Below are positions 1 through 11,852 of a stretch of DNA of 64,000 bases, piece after piece (position 1 is the first letter of the stretch; the number at the start of each line of letters is the position of its first letter). Under the pieces are notes generated by a model. It did no database searches. It saw only the letters and a list, made by a program, of their open reading frames with translations, and was not told the DNA's origin. The position numbers were made by a program, and so were the translations under genes. This DNA comes from Saccoglossus kowalevskii (Eukaryota > Hemichordata > Enteropneusta > Harrimaniidae): NCBI RefSeq assembly GCF_000003605.2, contig NW_003140811.1, positions 1,067,324 to 1,131,323 of the forward strand, in the 5' to 3' direction.

Positions 1-430
1 GGGATACCCCCATTATTATAGCACCCGCTGTAAATACTATGCTAGCCAAGAGAATGACTGGACGTCGACCCCACCAGTCGTTTAAGGCACCACCGAATAA
101 AGCAAACAGTGCAGCAGCACCAATGGTCGCACTGACAATAACTTCCTTCCATAGATTGTGTAAATGAAACTGTTCTGATATGAGCAGCAACGCGCCAGAT
201 ACAACGCCTGTATCGTAGCCGAACAAAAATCCCCCAATTGCGGAAAAAAACGCCAACACGTAAATATAACACATAGACTCGTTTCCCTTGGCATCGACGA
301 TTTTGGCATCGTCGTATTGTTGATGAATCTCACCAGGATATTTATTACGTTCTTCCTCGTTGATGAGTGGTTTGTCCTCGGAGACAACCATCTCGCTATT
401 AGCTACATCTACCATGTCAAAAGTATCCAT
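1..430 (-). CDS. SLC2A13: Proton myo-inositol cotransporter-like MFS protein, 5' end (partial)
   Basis: Reading the minus strand from ATG at 430 gives 143 open codons to the window edge, so the rest of the gene lies outside. An in-frame TGA stands a few codons upstream, which supports this start. Residues 1-52 are a hydrophilic, acidic N-terminus with an E-x3-L-I dileucine-type sorting motif (E18, L22, I23). TM1 follows at about 55-83 with the sugar-transporter signature GGFLFGYDTGVVSGA, then TM2 at about 97-116, the loop motif D-W-W-G-R-R (118-123) and the start of TM3. The alignment from memory to vertebrate SLC2A13/HMIT is strong (F-S-A-x-G-G-F-L-F-G-Y-D, then L-L-A-S-x-x-F-T-A-G). The family symports myo-inositol with protons across the plasma membrane. 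The gene is divergent from the choline monooxygenase-like gene at 3350. Whether an exon boundary lies just beyond the edge cannot be seen. Confidence 0.88.
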   Translation of the reverse strand, partial: MDTFDMVDVANSEMVVSEDKPLINEEERNKYPGEIHQQYDDAKIVDAKGNESMCYIYVLAFFSAIGGFLFGYDTGVVSGALLLISEQFHLHNLWKEVIVSATIGAAALFALFGGALNDWWGRRPVILLASIVFTAGAIIMGVS

Positions 431-812
431 CTGTCGATTATATCATACACTGAACGCTGGCCTAATACGTCGAGAACATTCGACGTGCATTTCGCGTTAA
501 GCAGATAAGTTATCCGACACAGGCAAATGTACCAACAACATGTCGGAACTATGCATAAGGTTATCAATACCAGCGTACGTCAGCTGATCACATCCATCAA
601 CGTACGACGTCAGTCTCACCGACACCATCACGTTTACCAGTCTGATATCACCGTGTGTCAGTGGTAGTAGTCGGTCGTTTCCCGGGATGTGAAGAGACTA
701 TCGTCGCCTGTTTTTTAAAAAAATACGTCAACAGTACCAATTGTGACCCCTGGCAATCAAAAACATTGACGTCCCGAAAGACAACGTGTAAACTGGACTA
801 CATCTTAAAAGC
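431..812. other. Upstream region of the SLC2A13-like gene
   Basis: Non-coding stretch directly 5' of the minus-strand transporter start, presumably its 5'UTR and promoter. It is richer in CG dinucleotides than the surrounding AT-rich DNA. I see no clear TATA box or convincing factor site. Confidence 0.4.
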
Positions 813-1208
813 GCAAACTCGATAACCTTTGACCGCCAACTAAACAAAAATAGTCATCGAAAGAGGACGCTCTACAACAAACATCATACAACTGCGCGAG
901 CTCTCCGCCCAGCTTAACTTACTTGAAAAAATCGGACACTTTATAGCTTGCCGGGAATACGCACATGCGCTCTAATTTTTTCGAAGAAAGGGGTACACTT
1001 TTCGGATTTCGCAAACTCGATAACCTTTGACCGCCAACTAAACAAAAATAGTCATCGAAAGAGGACGCTCTACAACAAACATCATACAACTGCGCAAGCT
1101 CTCCGCCCAGCTTAACTTACTTGAAAAAATCGGACACTTTATAGCTTGCCGGGAATACGCACATGCGCTCTAATTTTTTCGAAGAAAGGAGTACACTTTT
1201 CGGATTTC
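813..1208. repeat. Direct tandem duplication, two 198-bp units
   Basis: Unit 1 is 813-1010 and unit 2 is 1011-1208. They are almost identical; the differences I see are a G/A in the middle (gcgcgagc versus gcgcaagc) and a G/A near the end. Each unit ends with a CG-containing segment reading ttcggatttc. The near-identity implies a recent duplication. It lies 0.4-0.8 kb upstream of the transporter start, so it may duplicate regulatory sequence. Confidence 0.9.
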
Positions 1209-1674
1209 GAAAGCCCGCGAAAACCCCCCAAAAGACTGACAGTTACTCATCGGTCAAGCAGAAGGGCAAGACAAAAGATAAAGACCTAACATATCAAATG
1301 CGCAGAGACGTTTGATCAGAACGAGAACTTGAAGACAGCGCATCTTTCTGATCTTTCTCTGAAATAAGGTTTTGAACAAAACTAATCCTTGCCAAAAAAG
1401 AACAAAAAAAAACATGTAGAGTAGAGTGTACGGAATGATACAGTACATGCAAGCATTACACTAAACATATATGGTTTTATCAGTGACATCCTAACATGCA
1501 ATGTTCACGGTGAAATATTCTCAGTACCAACTTGAATGGAAAGCACGCCGGCGCTCATGTCCTACATTTGGAGCATTTTGTTAAATCTTCAGTTTAATTT
1601 TGAATTACTAAGTATGCGTTATCAAAAACTGTTAATTGAGAAATAGCTACTCATAAATTGTACTTAAAAAGTTG

Positions 1675-1965
1675 GGGGGTCATGAGCCAAACTTTCGACA
1701 ATTTGTTTTTAATATTTTAGTATTATAATGCTTTTATAATAGGTTCCTATGGCAGATATATTACGATATATCTCAAATTGTAGGCTGGTGGCATAGGGTA
1801 AAAAAATAGATATTGTTAATGAGAGGGTAATCTTTATAGTCTTGAATTATTTCAAAAATCTGGGTTTTAAATAGTGTTAACAATGCAATTTTTCTCTAAC
1901 ACTTTGTTCCTTTGGGTCACGTTTCTCAAAAACGTCACAGTCACATAAACAGTGACGTAACCGTG
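1675..1965 (-). repeat. Dispersed repeat, copy related to 31815-32250
   Basis: The block around ctatggcag, atatctcaaattgtag, ctgggttttaaa and tgcaatttttctctaacac matches, in the opposite orientation, the block at 31815-32250, with many substitutions and small indels. No coding capacity is visible. Family unknown; likely an old non-autonomous transposon. Confidence 0.6.
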
Positions 1966-2104
1966 ACACTCAGTGTGACGGTCTGTATGGTGTTCGTTTC
2001 AAAATGTTTTTACCATCATGTGCCATTCTAAGCACAATTTCAGCATTGAAAAAAACAAACTGAAAACAACCTGATCCGATCGGTGCGGCGCATAAATTTA
2101 TATG

Positions 2105-2735
2105 TTTTGTAAGAAAGAAGAGATAGAGAAATTGAATTGGAAAAAGAGTTGTGTAATTTAGAAAAAGAAATTGATGACAATTTGGAGCAGGATGTTTTGA
2201 TGCAGTATGAAGCTTTAAAAAAGAACTTGATAGCATTATTGATCACAAGATTCAGGGCTATGCTATCCGTTCACGCATACAATGGTATCAGGAGGGTGAA
2301 AAAAGTACCAAATATTTTTTGAACTTAGAAAAACGTAATTTTAAAAAGAAAACTGTAACCAAATTGATGGTCGATGAACGGGACATTCAATTATGCAAAT
2401 TAGAAATTATTATACTGCGTTATATGCATCGTCCTCTCCAAATTTGAATTCAAATGATAAATATGGGTTCTTTAATAATAATAATATCCCACATGTTGAC
2501 CCACAAAAAATAAACAAATGTGAAGGTATTCTGACTAAAGAGGAAGTATTTTCTGCCTTAAAAAAATCCCCAAAAATAAATCACCTGGCAGTGACGGGCT
2601 ACCCCTTGAATTTCATTTATTTTTCTGGGAAAAAATTGGGAATGCATTGGTGGCCTCACTAAATTACAGTTTCAATCATGGTGTCATGTCTACCACACAA
2701 AAACAAGCTGCTATAACTTTATTGTAAGAACATAT
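2105..2735 (+). mobile_element. LINE fragment (L1/Tx1-like reverse transcriptase N-terminal part), broken
   Basis: Three frames carry successive pieces of a non-LTR retrotransposon ORF2. At 2137-2220 there is an acidic helical segment (KELCNLEKEIDDNLEQDV). From about 2242 another frame reads the motif W-Y-Q-E-G-E-K-S-T-K-Y-F-L-N-L-E-K-R, typical of L1/Tx1-type elements just before the reverse transcriptase. At about 2500-2650 comes a degraded version of the RT motif K-S-P-G-x-D-G-L-P-x-E-F, here read as K-I-N-H-L-A-V-T-G-Y-P-L-N-F. Homology fades after about 2735. The copy is 5' and 3' truncated and carries at least three frame changes, so it is not functional. Confidence 0.75.
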
Positions 2736-3349
2736 TAATAATAATAAGGCACCTCTTTATAATAAGGTCTTTACTGAATATCTTTGCGTGCTGATCATGA
2801 TTATGGAGCCTATTCGACAGTTTTACTACTCGCCATGAATTTAATGGTATCCCCGAGTAATACTTTCAGCTTTTTGTGTACGTACAAAAACAGTGTGCAT
2901 GCGCATTAGAGAATTGTCACGAATATACGATACAAGAACGGTTTTGTAATGCCACGATACATCCTAGCCCAATGTATTTATTAGAAACCGTATCAACAAC
3001 AACAAAAACATTCCATGATCTATGTTTAATTCCGTCTTAGTATTGACCAATCCGCGAAAACTGTACTCATCTAGGAATCTTCCTATAAACAAATGTAGTA
3101 ACATTTCATGATGAAACACGAATACTGTTTTGCATAACATATAAACGTTCCCGGGCGAGCACCTCTCCCGCCCAGGGTTGTTTATATTTTTCCGCGTGAC
3201 CCTGTTCACCTATTCACATCAGGTACTTAACAATGAAAAGATATGAACATTCGATAACGGCATACATTACCGTGATTTATCGACACCAATAAACACGGCA
3301 AAATATATGTTTAAATTTATTACGCTGCATTTGGTCAGAAGACGCAAAA
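2736..3349. other. Intergenic, upstream of choline monooxygenase-like gene 1
   Basis: AT-rich DNA before the ATG at 3350. I see no gene, no clear TATA box and no recognisable repeat. Confidence 0.4.
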
Positions 3350-5326
3350 ATGGCCCATTGCAAACTAGCCTTACGAATTCTTCCGCGCACGATGCCGAGT
3401 CGCCGCTTGGCTGTGCTGAAACGAGCAACATCATCTTCAAGCAACTTGCGTACTGGTGACACCAATGATCCAAGTTTTGATTTAAGACGGGAAGTGGCAA
3501 AGTTTGACGCAAACATTCCAGTTGAAGCTGCTACCACACCACCTTCCACCTGGTGAGTATATTGTTGTTATTGAGTTCAACCCACCTTCACTCACAAGAT
3601 GCATACCAAACAATCATCAGCCATTATGTACTATATACATGTACATGTACAATGATATTTTCCGCTGACGACTGGTATTCCTCATAACAGGTCAATAAAC
3701 TGTGTCTCCGATTAGCCAGGTAAACCTGTCAACTGTCTCTCACAGTTTTCAAGGTCATCAAAATCACGTGTTCACAGCACAGACTAGTCACAACCATCGC
3801 CTTTTTTGAATACCTATCGTTAAATTTACTGTGTTCTACCACTGGATCTACTGCGTTGTCAGAGTGTGTGGTATTTACAGTGGGTCGCTAGATTCCAATC
3901 GCAAACACTGCCGTTGACCCAGATATAGCAGAATGGAGTTAGTCGATTACTCAGGCTGTTTTCGACCATAGAAGGTATAATAATATACCAATAATCAATG
4001 ATCATAAACACATTTATTTGCAAACAAATAATGATTCTTCTACCCAGTGTTTTAGCGCGAAGACAGGCAATTGCTGGCATACGTATTGCGTGCTTTGAGT
4101 CACATGCGTCAATCCCGTTTTGCTATGCCAGTTTCCGTGACTGTGTTTGAGTTTGCAACCGACAACCGATTGTAAAAAATAACGCTTATTCTGACTACGC
4201 AACGATTCTGACGCTACGACCCATAGGTTGTTCAAGGATGTTAGCTCGGAACTTTGACACTTTAAAAATAGAAACACGTTCTTGCAGTATTTTTATTTCT
4301 TTGTTATAATTCGACGTGTGCGGAAACTGACGCAATCCGTGTCCTGTTCGATATAGCCTCATAACGACGTATACAAGGCGTGTAAAATACGTTGTTTACA
4401 TGAATTTCGAACACGTGCTGCGTGACGACCACCATCCATTAGCACACTGATAAGGAGTCCATATACCAGCACCACACGAAATCTGTAACTAGAGAGATTA
4501 AAAAATGTGTGTGCAGTGGTATTAAATCTGAGCTTGAACCACCGCTATAGAACATTATTGCTAGTACAAAGTGCCTGTAAGAGACATGCAGAATAGATTG
4601 GTAACAATCTTCTATTACGGTATCACACTGTTCAACATACAGAATAATTCTGCGACGCTATCTCCCGCGTTCTTACCGGCAGAATGTTTGTTGTAATCGC
4701 ATACTTTTACTATTTTAAGTCGAACCCAGCGATATTTTGAACTAGTGTAAATAGTATTCGTATTTGATCTCCACAGGTTCACGAGACCAGAATTTCATCA
4801 ACTGGAAGTACACACGGTATTCCACGACGCATGGATGTTCGCAGGAAGAGTAGATCAGATTACAAAGCCTGGAAAATTCTTTACCGGTATGGACAATTTA
4901 TAACCTGCATGGATGATCGGAAACTGGATAGTCACATTGACAGTAGCTTTGTATTAATCTGACTGAAATAGTTGTCTAATAGAAATCCATACAAAAATTG
5001 AGTTCTTTAATTCATTCTGAACACGTACCCCACTTACGCCATAAATATGACCCCTTTAGACATTTCTTCTGCATTCCCGTGATTCATTCGCATGCATGTG
5101 AAGAACGATTTACATAATACTAATTAAGACATCATGTCCATTCCTTCCATTTTTATGAATTTCAAAGTTCGAAACGACATGACGGTTTTCTATTGGGCGA
5201 TGGAATACCATTGGAACATTTTCAAATGACGCCATTGCGCTGTGTGTTTTGATTCAGCCTTCCATTGAAATTTATAAATGTAATTAAAAATTAAGGAACT
5301 GATATTGACGTGTAGTGTAATAGTAT

Positions 5327-5421
<95 letters not shown>

Positions 5422-6359
5422 TTTTAGGGACGATTGGCAAAGAGCCGTACATAGTTTTACGCGATGAGAACAACGAACTAAAAGCATTCTACAATGTATG
5501 TCGTCACCATGCTATGCAAATCGTCAATGATACGGAAGGGACAGTGAAAGACTTGCAATGTCCATATCATGGATGGACGTATGCCTTAAGCGGCAGACTG
5601 AAGAAAGCCACTCGCCTCCGCGGAATAAAGAATTTCTCCGCCCGTAACTTCGGACTAATTCCGATGATGGTCAAGGCATGGGGTCCGTTAATTTTCATCA
5701 GACCCAACAAGATTTCCGAGGAGAAGGACAATTTCTTTGAAGACCTGGAATCCTTGAAGAACCGCTTGGATGGCATTGGTTTCAGCTCTGGAATGAAGTT
5801 CATGAAGCGTATTACATACACCCTAAACTGCAACTGGAAGGTATTCGTAGATAATTATCTAGACGGTGGATACCACGTCTCAACAGCGCACAAAGATCTA
5901 AGTGTGGCACTGGATGCAAGCTCTTATAGAACCGCGGTGCATGAATGGCATTCGATACAATCAGTCAGCGCCGTGGGCTCCGAAGAGCGTGTCTGTGGCG
6001 ACGCGATATACGCGCATATATTCCCCAATCTAATGATAAACCGTTATGGTCCGTGGATTGACACTAACGTCGCACTACCACTCACACACAACACGTGTAT
6101 GATTGTCTTTGACTATTTCCTCGAAGAAGATTATATCCAACAAAAGAGCGAAGAAGACCTGCAGAACATTCTGGACACGAGCTTCACAGCCAGCGATAAA
6201 GTGCAACAAGAGGACATCTTTCTATGTGAGGGCGTTCAACGTGGACTGGAATCATCGGCTTATGATTTGGGAAGATACGCGCCTGGCGTCGAATTTGCCG
6301 ATCACATGTTTCACGTCAAACTTGCGGAACTATTCCGAAGACATCTGAAAATTCCATAG
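3350..6359 (+). CDS. Choline monooxygenase-like Rieske non-heme iron oxygenase, copy 1
   Basis: Three exons join to 414 aa: 3350-3552, 4777-4886, 5428-6359. Intron 1 splits a Trp codon (TG|G) and intron 2 a Gly codon (G|GG); all sites are GT-AG. The ATG has A at -3 and G at +4. The first 30 or so residues are basic and Ser-rich without acids, like a mitochondrial presequence. The Rieske [2Fe-2S] ligands are C129-x-H131 and C149-x2-H152. The mononuclear iron ligands are H254, H259 and probably D367, with bridging acid D246 in DNYLDGGYH. N-R-Y-G-P-W-x-D-T-N and C-E-x-V-Q-R-G-L-E-S match plant choline monooxygenase closely. The family oxidises choline to betaine aldehyde for glycine betaine synthesis using a separate reductase. 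Substrate is inferred: carnitine- or other quaternary-amine oxygenation remains possible. The Rieske loop reads C-R-H-H-A, not the common C-R-H-R-G. Confidence 0.9.
4303..4440 (-). mobile_element. Short non-autonomous DNA transposon (MITE), GGTGGTCGTC family, in intron 1
   Basis: The segment from cgtgtcctgttcgatat to gcgtgacgaccacc is the reverse complement of most of the better-preserved element at 58216-58329 and resembles 15485-15592. The right end (gacgaccacc) is kept, the left end is decayed. It lies inside intron 1 of the copy 1 oxygenase gene. Confidence 0.65.
5324..5425. repeat. (ATTT)n microsatellite at a splice acceptor
   Basis: About 25 uninterrupted ATTT units end at 5425, and the next bases (a5426 g5427) are the acceptor of intron 2 of the copy 1 oxygenase gene. 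The microsatellite therefore supplies the T-rich tract before the acceptor. Confidence 0.95.
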
Positions 6360-8946
6360 TTTCACTGTTTTATGCTATGACTAAAACAAATACCAGTTTT
6401 ACTAAATTACCGTATACCACTATCTATTCATTGACTACAGTTTTGTATAAAAATATTACGAATGGCGTAGTTCTAGAATGTCTGTCTGTTAACAATAACA
6501 ATAATGATGTTCAGATTCATCGCATTAACCTGCTCCATATTCCGAGAGCCAACGGAACATCTATAGAGATTAGATTTTACTTTTCTGGCAAACTGGTAGT
6601 ATACTCTGTTGTTATTGTTTTGCCGATATCTGTTTCTTGATCACGGATGCTGATGCTATTAATATTTACCGGCTGCTTACACGTGGAGCAGTACCACTGT
6701 TCTCACTACTTTCTAAAAACACAGCACAATTTTTTGTAAGTATGTCTTAAAGGAACATATGACCTTCTCTCAACGAGCTGGACCTTCGATGTCACATGTG
6801 TAACTGTCTTCCGAGTTTGTAATTGCTTTGTTTTGTTTGAATTGTAATTATGAGCTATAGTTATTAATTTATATGACGCTATATCTGTTTTTAAATTATA
6901 TGACTGTATTGCATCGGAACAAGTATATGTTATTATTTTATATACGGCATTCTAAAATGTCTGTTGTCGGTGAATTATATTACCACCTTAGCATGCTGGT
7001 ACATGCTCTAAATTAAAGCAGCGATGATTTACAGCACACATAAAGAAGTGATCACGAGGAAGTTGTTCTGAAGCTGATTATTGTAAAGTTGACAAGGGAA
7101 ATGTTTGAGCTCATACCGTAGCTCATTATAAAGAACGATTACAAGTTATTTACCATGATACAATGCCATTTGACTGATACCTGATGATAGGTAAATAATT
7201 GGATGTTTAGCAGGATGTGCATTTGGTGGGTAGATTGTACTCCGCTGTCAGTCTGTTTAGATACAACCATATGTTAGTTTGAATTAGTCCATTGTAGCAT
7301 AGTTCGTTCCAAGTATGTGGTGAACTGATTAAATGTCTACTTTGGGTGGTATTAAATAATGATTGTTAAACTTTAATTTTACAACTTTCACACATACATT
7401 GATATCATACATGTATTTCCACTAGAGAGTCAATATTGACAATATAAAATGATGTCTCTCCTTGCGTGATAGATAGATACTAGATAGACAAACAATGAAC
7501 TTCACCTTAACATTATGAACTACGAATCCATCTACAGAAAATCCCTGTGTCGCCTTGCAGCTTCATCTGTTTATAAAACATCTTACGCAATACCACAACT
7601 CGATGGGACACTGGATTAACATGCTATAGACATTTACTAATAATATGTTGTTGTATTTTCCCACTTCTGCGTTTATCTACCGAGCACAAATCGCAATGTC
7701 CTTGACTTGACTTAACTTGACAATATAGTAAACGCTCGTGTGCTACCTTAAGTCTTCTCAAGAAAGCATCGCAATTACTTAGAACATAGAGTGTACCATT
7801 GAGAATGATGGAGGCCTGAACATTTCTCATAAAGTTAATTTTGTGGTTACAATACCATTTTGAATTCTAGAGAACACAGTAAAGTGTAATTATCAAGTGA
7901 CTGTGTGGATCTTAATGGCTGGAACTCAAGTGGAGAGATAGTGAAGTATTATCATGAGATTTGTGTTTTACGACAGAAACGCGATACATACTATACCTTG
8001 TGATAACGCACAGATCGTGGTAACCTCTGGGTATTAAGGTTTTTAAAATGTGTATTTACCAATAGTTAAGATTGAGTGAATGTTCAATAATTACACTTAT
8101 TCAAGATCAAACTAGATAAATTTAATGACGTTAAACGAGGACGTCACTGTATTAGAACTTCCCCTCAGAAAGTGGAACAGATTAAACGCCAGGAATTGGT
8201 CGTCTGCTACTATTATTAGTATTTTGCTATGGACTTTGTTGTATCTACTGCTGTTCCGTTGTTCTGCATCCTACATGTATGGTAAGACATCTTTTTGTAC
8301 ATTTCTCTATATATAGTTCGCTTTACGGGAGTATCCAACAAGTTATCGGGAATACCTTTTCCAGTGACGTAATATTGTCCTCGTCCGGCCTGAGGTAAAT
8401 GGCTGACACCGGAGTTACGTGTGGTTCGCATCACCAAATCCCTCGAAAAAGAACATCAAACTAATGTTTTTTGTCACAGTTTTGGTTTTGGTGAGAGTTT
8501 AATAAACATATTATCGATTTGTGTTAGTTTCCGTCGATGTGGGCATTTTGGATTCACCCTAAAGACCTTATACATGTATCAACAACAATAAATCTTACAC
8601 ATCGCATCGCAGGGCATAGATAAACCACTGGCAGCCGGATTTTTTAGGCGAACAATATTGTTGATCAGAAACAACTGACCACCAGAGGGCGCTTCCATCC
8701 AGGTTCCGATAAAAATTAAAACGAACCCTGACCTCTGGAAATACCTCATTCATAGAGTGCCATAGTACCAGAGGTCGCCGAGCACGGCCGTACAACGTAC
8801 TTTGCGACATCGCTACAGATGCATGCTAGCTGACAAGGGGGTTTCCGATTAAAGTAACCGAGATGGCATCGCGGTGTTTAAAAACAGCATCTCGTTGCTG
8901 GTGGTTCTATCACGGGGAAAATCTTCTCTCCGGGGGTCTCCACACT
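6360..8946. other. 3' flank of oxygenase gene 1 and intergenic DNA
   Basis: No gene seen. Just after the stop there is no AATAAA; the first plausible poly(A) signal is the variant ATTAAA at 7012-7017. The remainder is AT-rich with only short random open frames. Confidence 0.4.
7012..7017 (+). promoter_or_regulatory. Possible poly(A) signal (ATTAAA) of oxygenase gene 1
   Basis: First common poly(A) hexamer variant after the stop at 6359, about 650 bp downstream. Weak evidence; the motif is frequent by chance in AT-rich DNA. Confidence 0.2.
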
Positions 8947-9586
8947 TGTCAGGGGGGGGGGGGCTCTCGTCTCGTCTCTCTATCGCGTCCCCTTGAGGTA
9001 CGGGATCGGGAAAGTCACTTTAACTTTACAGTCAAATAAGGCACACACAACGAAATACGTTTCAGCTCTCGTCTTAGTCGGTCAATCGAGCACACTATAA
9101 GACACAGCGCCCTGGGGAAAAATCCCCAAGACTGTCGCAAGGCTGACCCAAGACTCGCTCAAGACTGCGTCAAGGCTCGCCCCAAGTCTCTCCAGGACTG
9201 CCTCGACTCTCCAGGACTGGACTCTCTCTACTGCGTCTATCGTGCTGTGCTCCCCAAGACCAACTGAAACTCTCTTTATTCATTTTCACAACTCTAACCA
9301 ATTACAAAGCAGTAAAAAGACTCTAGGGCGTAACCTTCAATCATAAAACCAATCACACTAAGTACTGAATACGTCATATCTTTTGATTAATCGTTCACTA
9401 CATTAATAACTATGGATACCAACTGTCAGAATCACGACGGATATCTCGTAATTAGTTCCAAATCACTGAGCCAAGTTCCGTCCAAAACTTCTAATAGGCC
9501 TGAACGATGACAGACATAACACAGCAATTCGCTAATAATCAGCTAATTAAGTCGATTAACAGATACGCAAAAACAAATTCATGACA
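8947..9586 (-). mobile_element. Candidate solo LTR or LTR fragment (fossil)
   Basis: On the minus strand the block starts TGTCATGA and ends CCTGACA, so it has the short inverted TGTCA/TGACA ends seen in many LTRs. It contains AATAAAG near its middle, a TATA-like stretch, a C-rich homopolymer next to one end, and a run of degenerate units built on caagactcg/aggctcg at about 9128-9230. The few bases just past the end (tggagaccccc) could be a primer-binding-site remnant. No target-site duplication and no second LTR are visible, so the call is tentative. Family probably Gypsy-like, age unclear. Confidence 0.3.
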
Positions 9587-9847
9587 GTTCTGTAATTTTC
9601 GGGGTATTTTTTATTTTTAATTAACCGAGCATTTCACGTTTGTGTATTTTGCCACTGAAAAGTTACTAGTAGTTATCGATGACAGCACAGCAATGGTCTG
9701 AATGATATTTATCCACTACATCGCAATGCTATCAGCACGGTGATCGTTACAGCGAAACGACAAATGTGTAATTAGTCAGTGACTTGTCAATCAAAGAGCA
9801 ACGTAAACAAACTTTCGGGTCTTTTAATCACATACGCGTGCCTCGAT

Positions 9848-9994
9848 TCCCTATATTTTAAAATCCATTTTTGGGCATGTTCCAGCATTGACAATGTTCC
9901 GAAATTTCAACACTATCTAGCCAAGACTTTCTGGGTAAGAAAAGCAAAAAAAAAAAAAATTCACTCCGAGTGCTCACGAACATGCATCTATACC
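9848..9994 (+). mobile_element. Right-end fragment of the 0.9-kb TTAA-flanked element
   Basis: From ctatattttaaaatcc to gcatctatacc this matches the last roughly 150 bp of the elements at 30888-31810 and 39897-40795, including the A-run before ttcactcc and the terminal inverted repeat. A TTAA follows at 9995-9998. The left part is missing. Confidence 0.8.
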
Positions 9995-9998
9995 TTAA

Positions 9999-11852
9999 GG
10001 CACGCACGGCATTTCAACAAACACTCTAATTTATTGGTCACTACGTACTCATACAAATCGGGACACGTGTAACTAACACACTCATACGACTGCCTAAGAA
10101 TATCATCATATAGAGAAAAGTTAAGCGTGAGAGGATCATGAATTGTATCTTCTATCATATTCAAATCACAGAAACTGAAGATCCTCGTATGTGGCAATTC
10201 GCCTCAGTAACGTTCAGTTTCGATTTCAATACGAATACGCACGATACGATAGTAAAGCGATTCACGGAATTCCAGGTAGATCATGAGTGTACTGGTGTTT
10301 TATTAGAGGTACTTTTAGGACTGGACGGAACACTGTAGTCACACGCACGTGTATAGACGCCGTTTGTTCATAATCAGTGGGTACTTAATTGCAATTGTTC
10401 ACCAACCGTGAACCAAGCCGCTATTTCTCCAGCGTTGACTACAACCGTTCATGATCAGTTGATGCTTACGCTGTTACTGGTTCCTGGTAGCGGTGTCTTT
10501 TCTGTCGTCAGCCTTGCGACATTAAAGTTATAATTCAATCGAATTTCCACCATGCTGCTGAATTTAGACCAACAAATCGGTTTCAATAGATAATTAATGG
10601 CAATATATTTTGAAATTTAAAAATCATCCGTCGAATTATATGTTGTGTAACGTAACATAAACGGTCAGATAGGGGAGAATTTCGATAAAGAACCTCAGAT
10701 TAAAAATGCTAGCATTTACAAAATGATACGTACAACTTGATCGAGTGAGAGTGTGTGAGAGAGAGGAAGATTTTAACTATCAAAATAACACGGGCAGTAT
10801 CTCAATTACGCATTTGTAAACACAATAGATCACTGCACAGAGCAAGACAGAACAAGGGCAGTAAAATGGATAAAATATGTCTTCCACGCAGCGAACAATG
10901 GAACAGTGGAACAAGTACTTTCTGAGCTATTTCTAAAAATTGGCTTATTCGACAAATTATACCGCATTCATTTTATATACAATGTGATGACTGCTTCCTG
11001 TTTCAAATAACCTAGACTTTGAGATAAATACATGTTCTTTCTTTGTCGACGGTGATGAGTCAGTTGTCACGCTAGCTATCATATCAGCTGTATATGTCCA
11101 CCATTAACACCAGCTTCAATTTACACCACTTTACACGTACCCAATATATATAGAGATGCGTATACCTGCTTAATACGTCCAAGCGTCTTCAAAATACTTC
11201 ATTGTTCGAGCCAATGCAATTAATTTTATAAGTGAGTATTAAAAAAAGCCGTAGAAATAAACATAAATAATAGCGTGCGATTCTTACAAAGTCACGCGTC
11301 ATTATCTCAATATATATAAATTATGGACGGGCATCATCGACCACAGCTAAAATTATGGGGATTTTGTTATGACAAAATGGAAGATTATATGTCATTAAAT
11401 AAATATACCGACTAAAATCAATGGTTTGAAGCAACGTCGGAAAATCATTTCCTTACGCTCTTCACACAGTCACAGCAGGACTATGATTATGCATGCAAGT
11501 GGACTTAACTATATGCCTATTATTAGGGTCGGTAAATGAAAAATCATCACAAAAATGAGGAATTACAAGCAATTTTCATATACACTTACGATGAATCAAT
11601 AGTCAATAATATTTATTGTTACACAGAATATGATAGAATTTGCTTTATAGGTGACAATATTCGAGAATTATTGTGACGTATTTTTTGTAGATTCTGTAGT
11701 GCTTTGTCGGTGGGGTGCGATGTCTTGCTGGGTATGCACGTTTGTGTGAAAGTCTATTTAAGGAACAGTTTCGATCGAACGAGGACTATTTGGCAGTTAG
11801 TGGATCATATCACCTCAACCATCTTGCGTTGTGTGCTAACCACCCACAAAAC
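9999..11852. other. Intergenic between the two oxygenase genes
   Basis: AT-rich DNA with no gene or recognised repeat. The reading frame of exon 1 of oxygenase copy 2 stays open back to 11715, but contains no ATG before 11853 (11715 itself is GTG). Confidence 0.4.

Noticed and set aside
11715-11852. N-terminal extension of oxygenase copy 2
   Set aside because: The frame is open upstream but 11715 is GTG; the first ATG in frame is 11853, and the resulting N-terminus resembles that of copy 1 in length.
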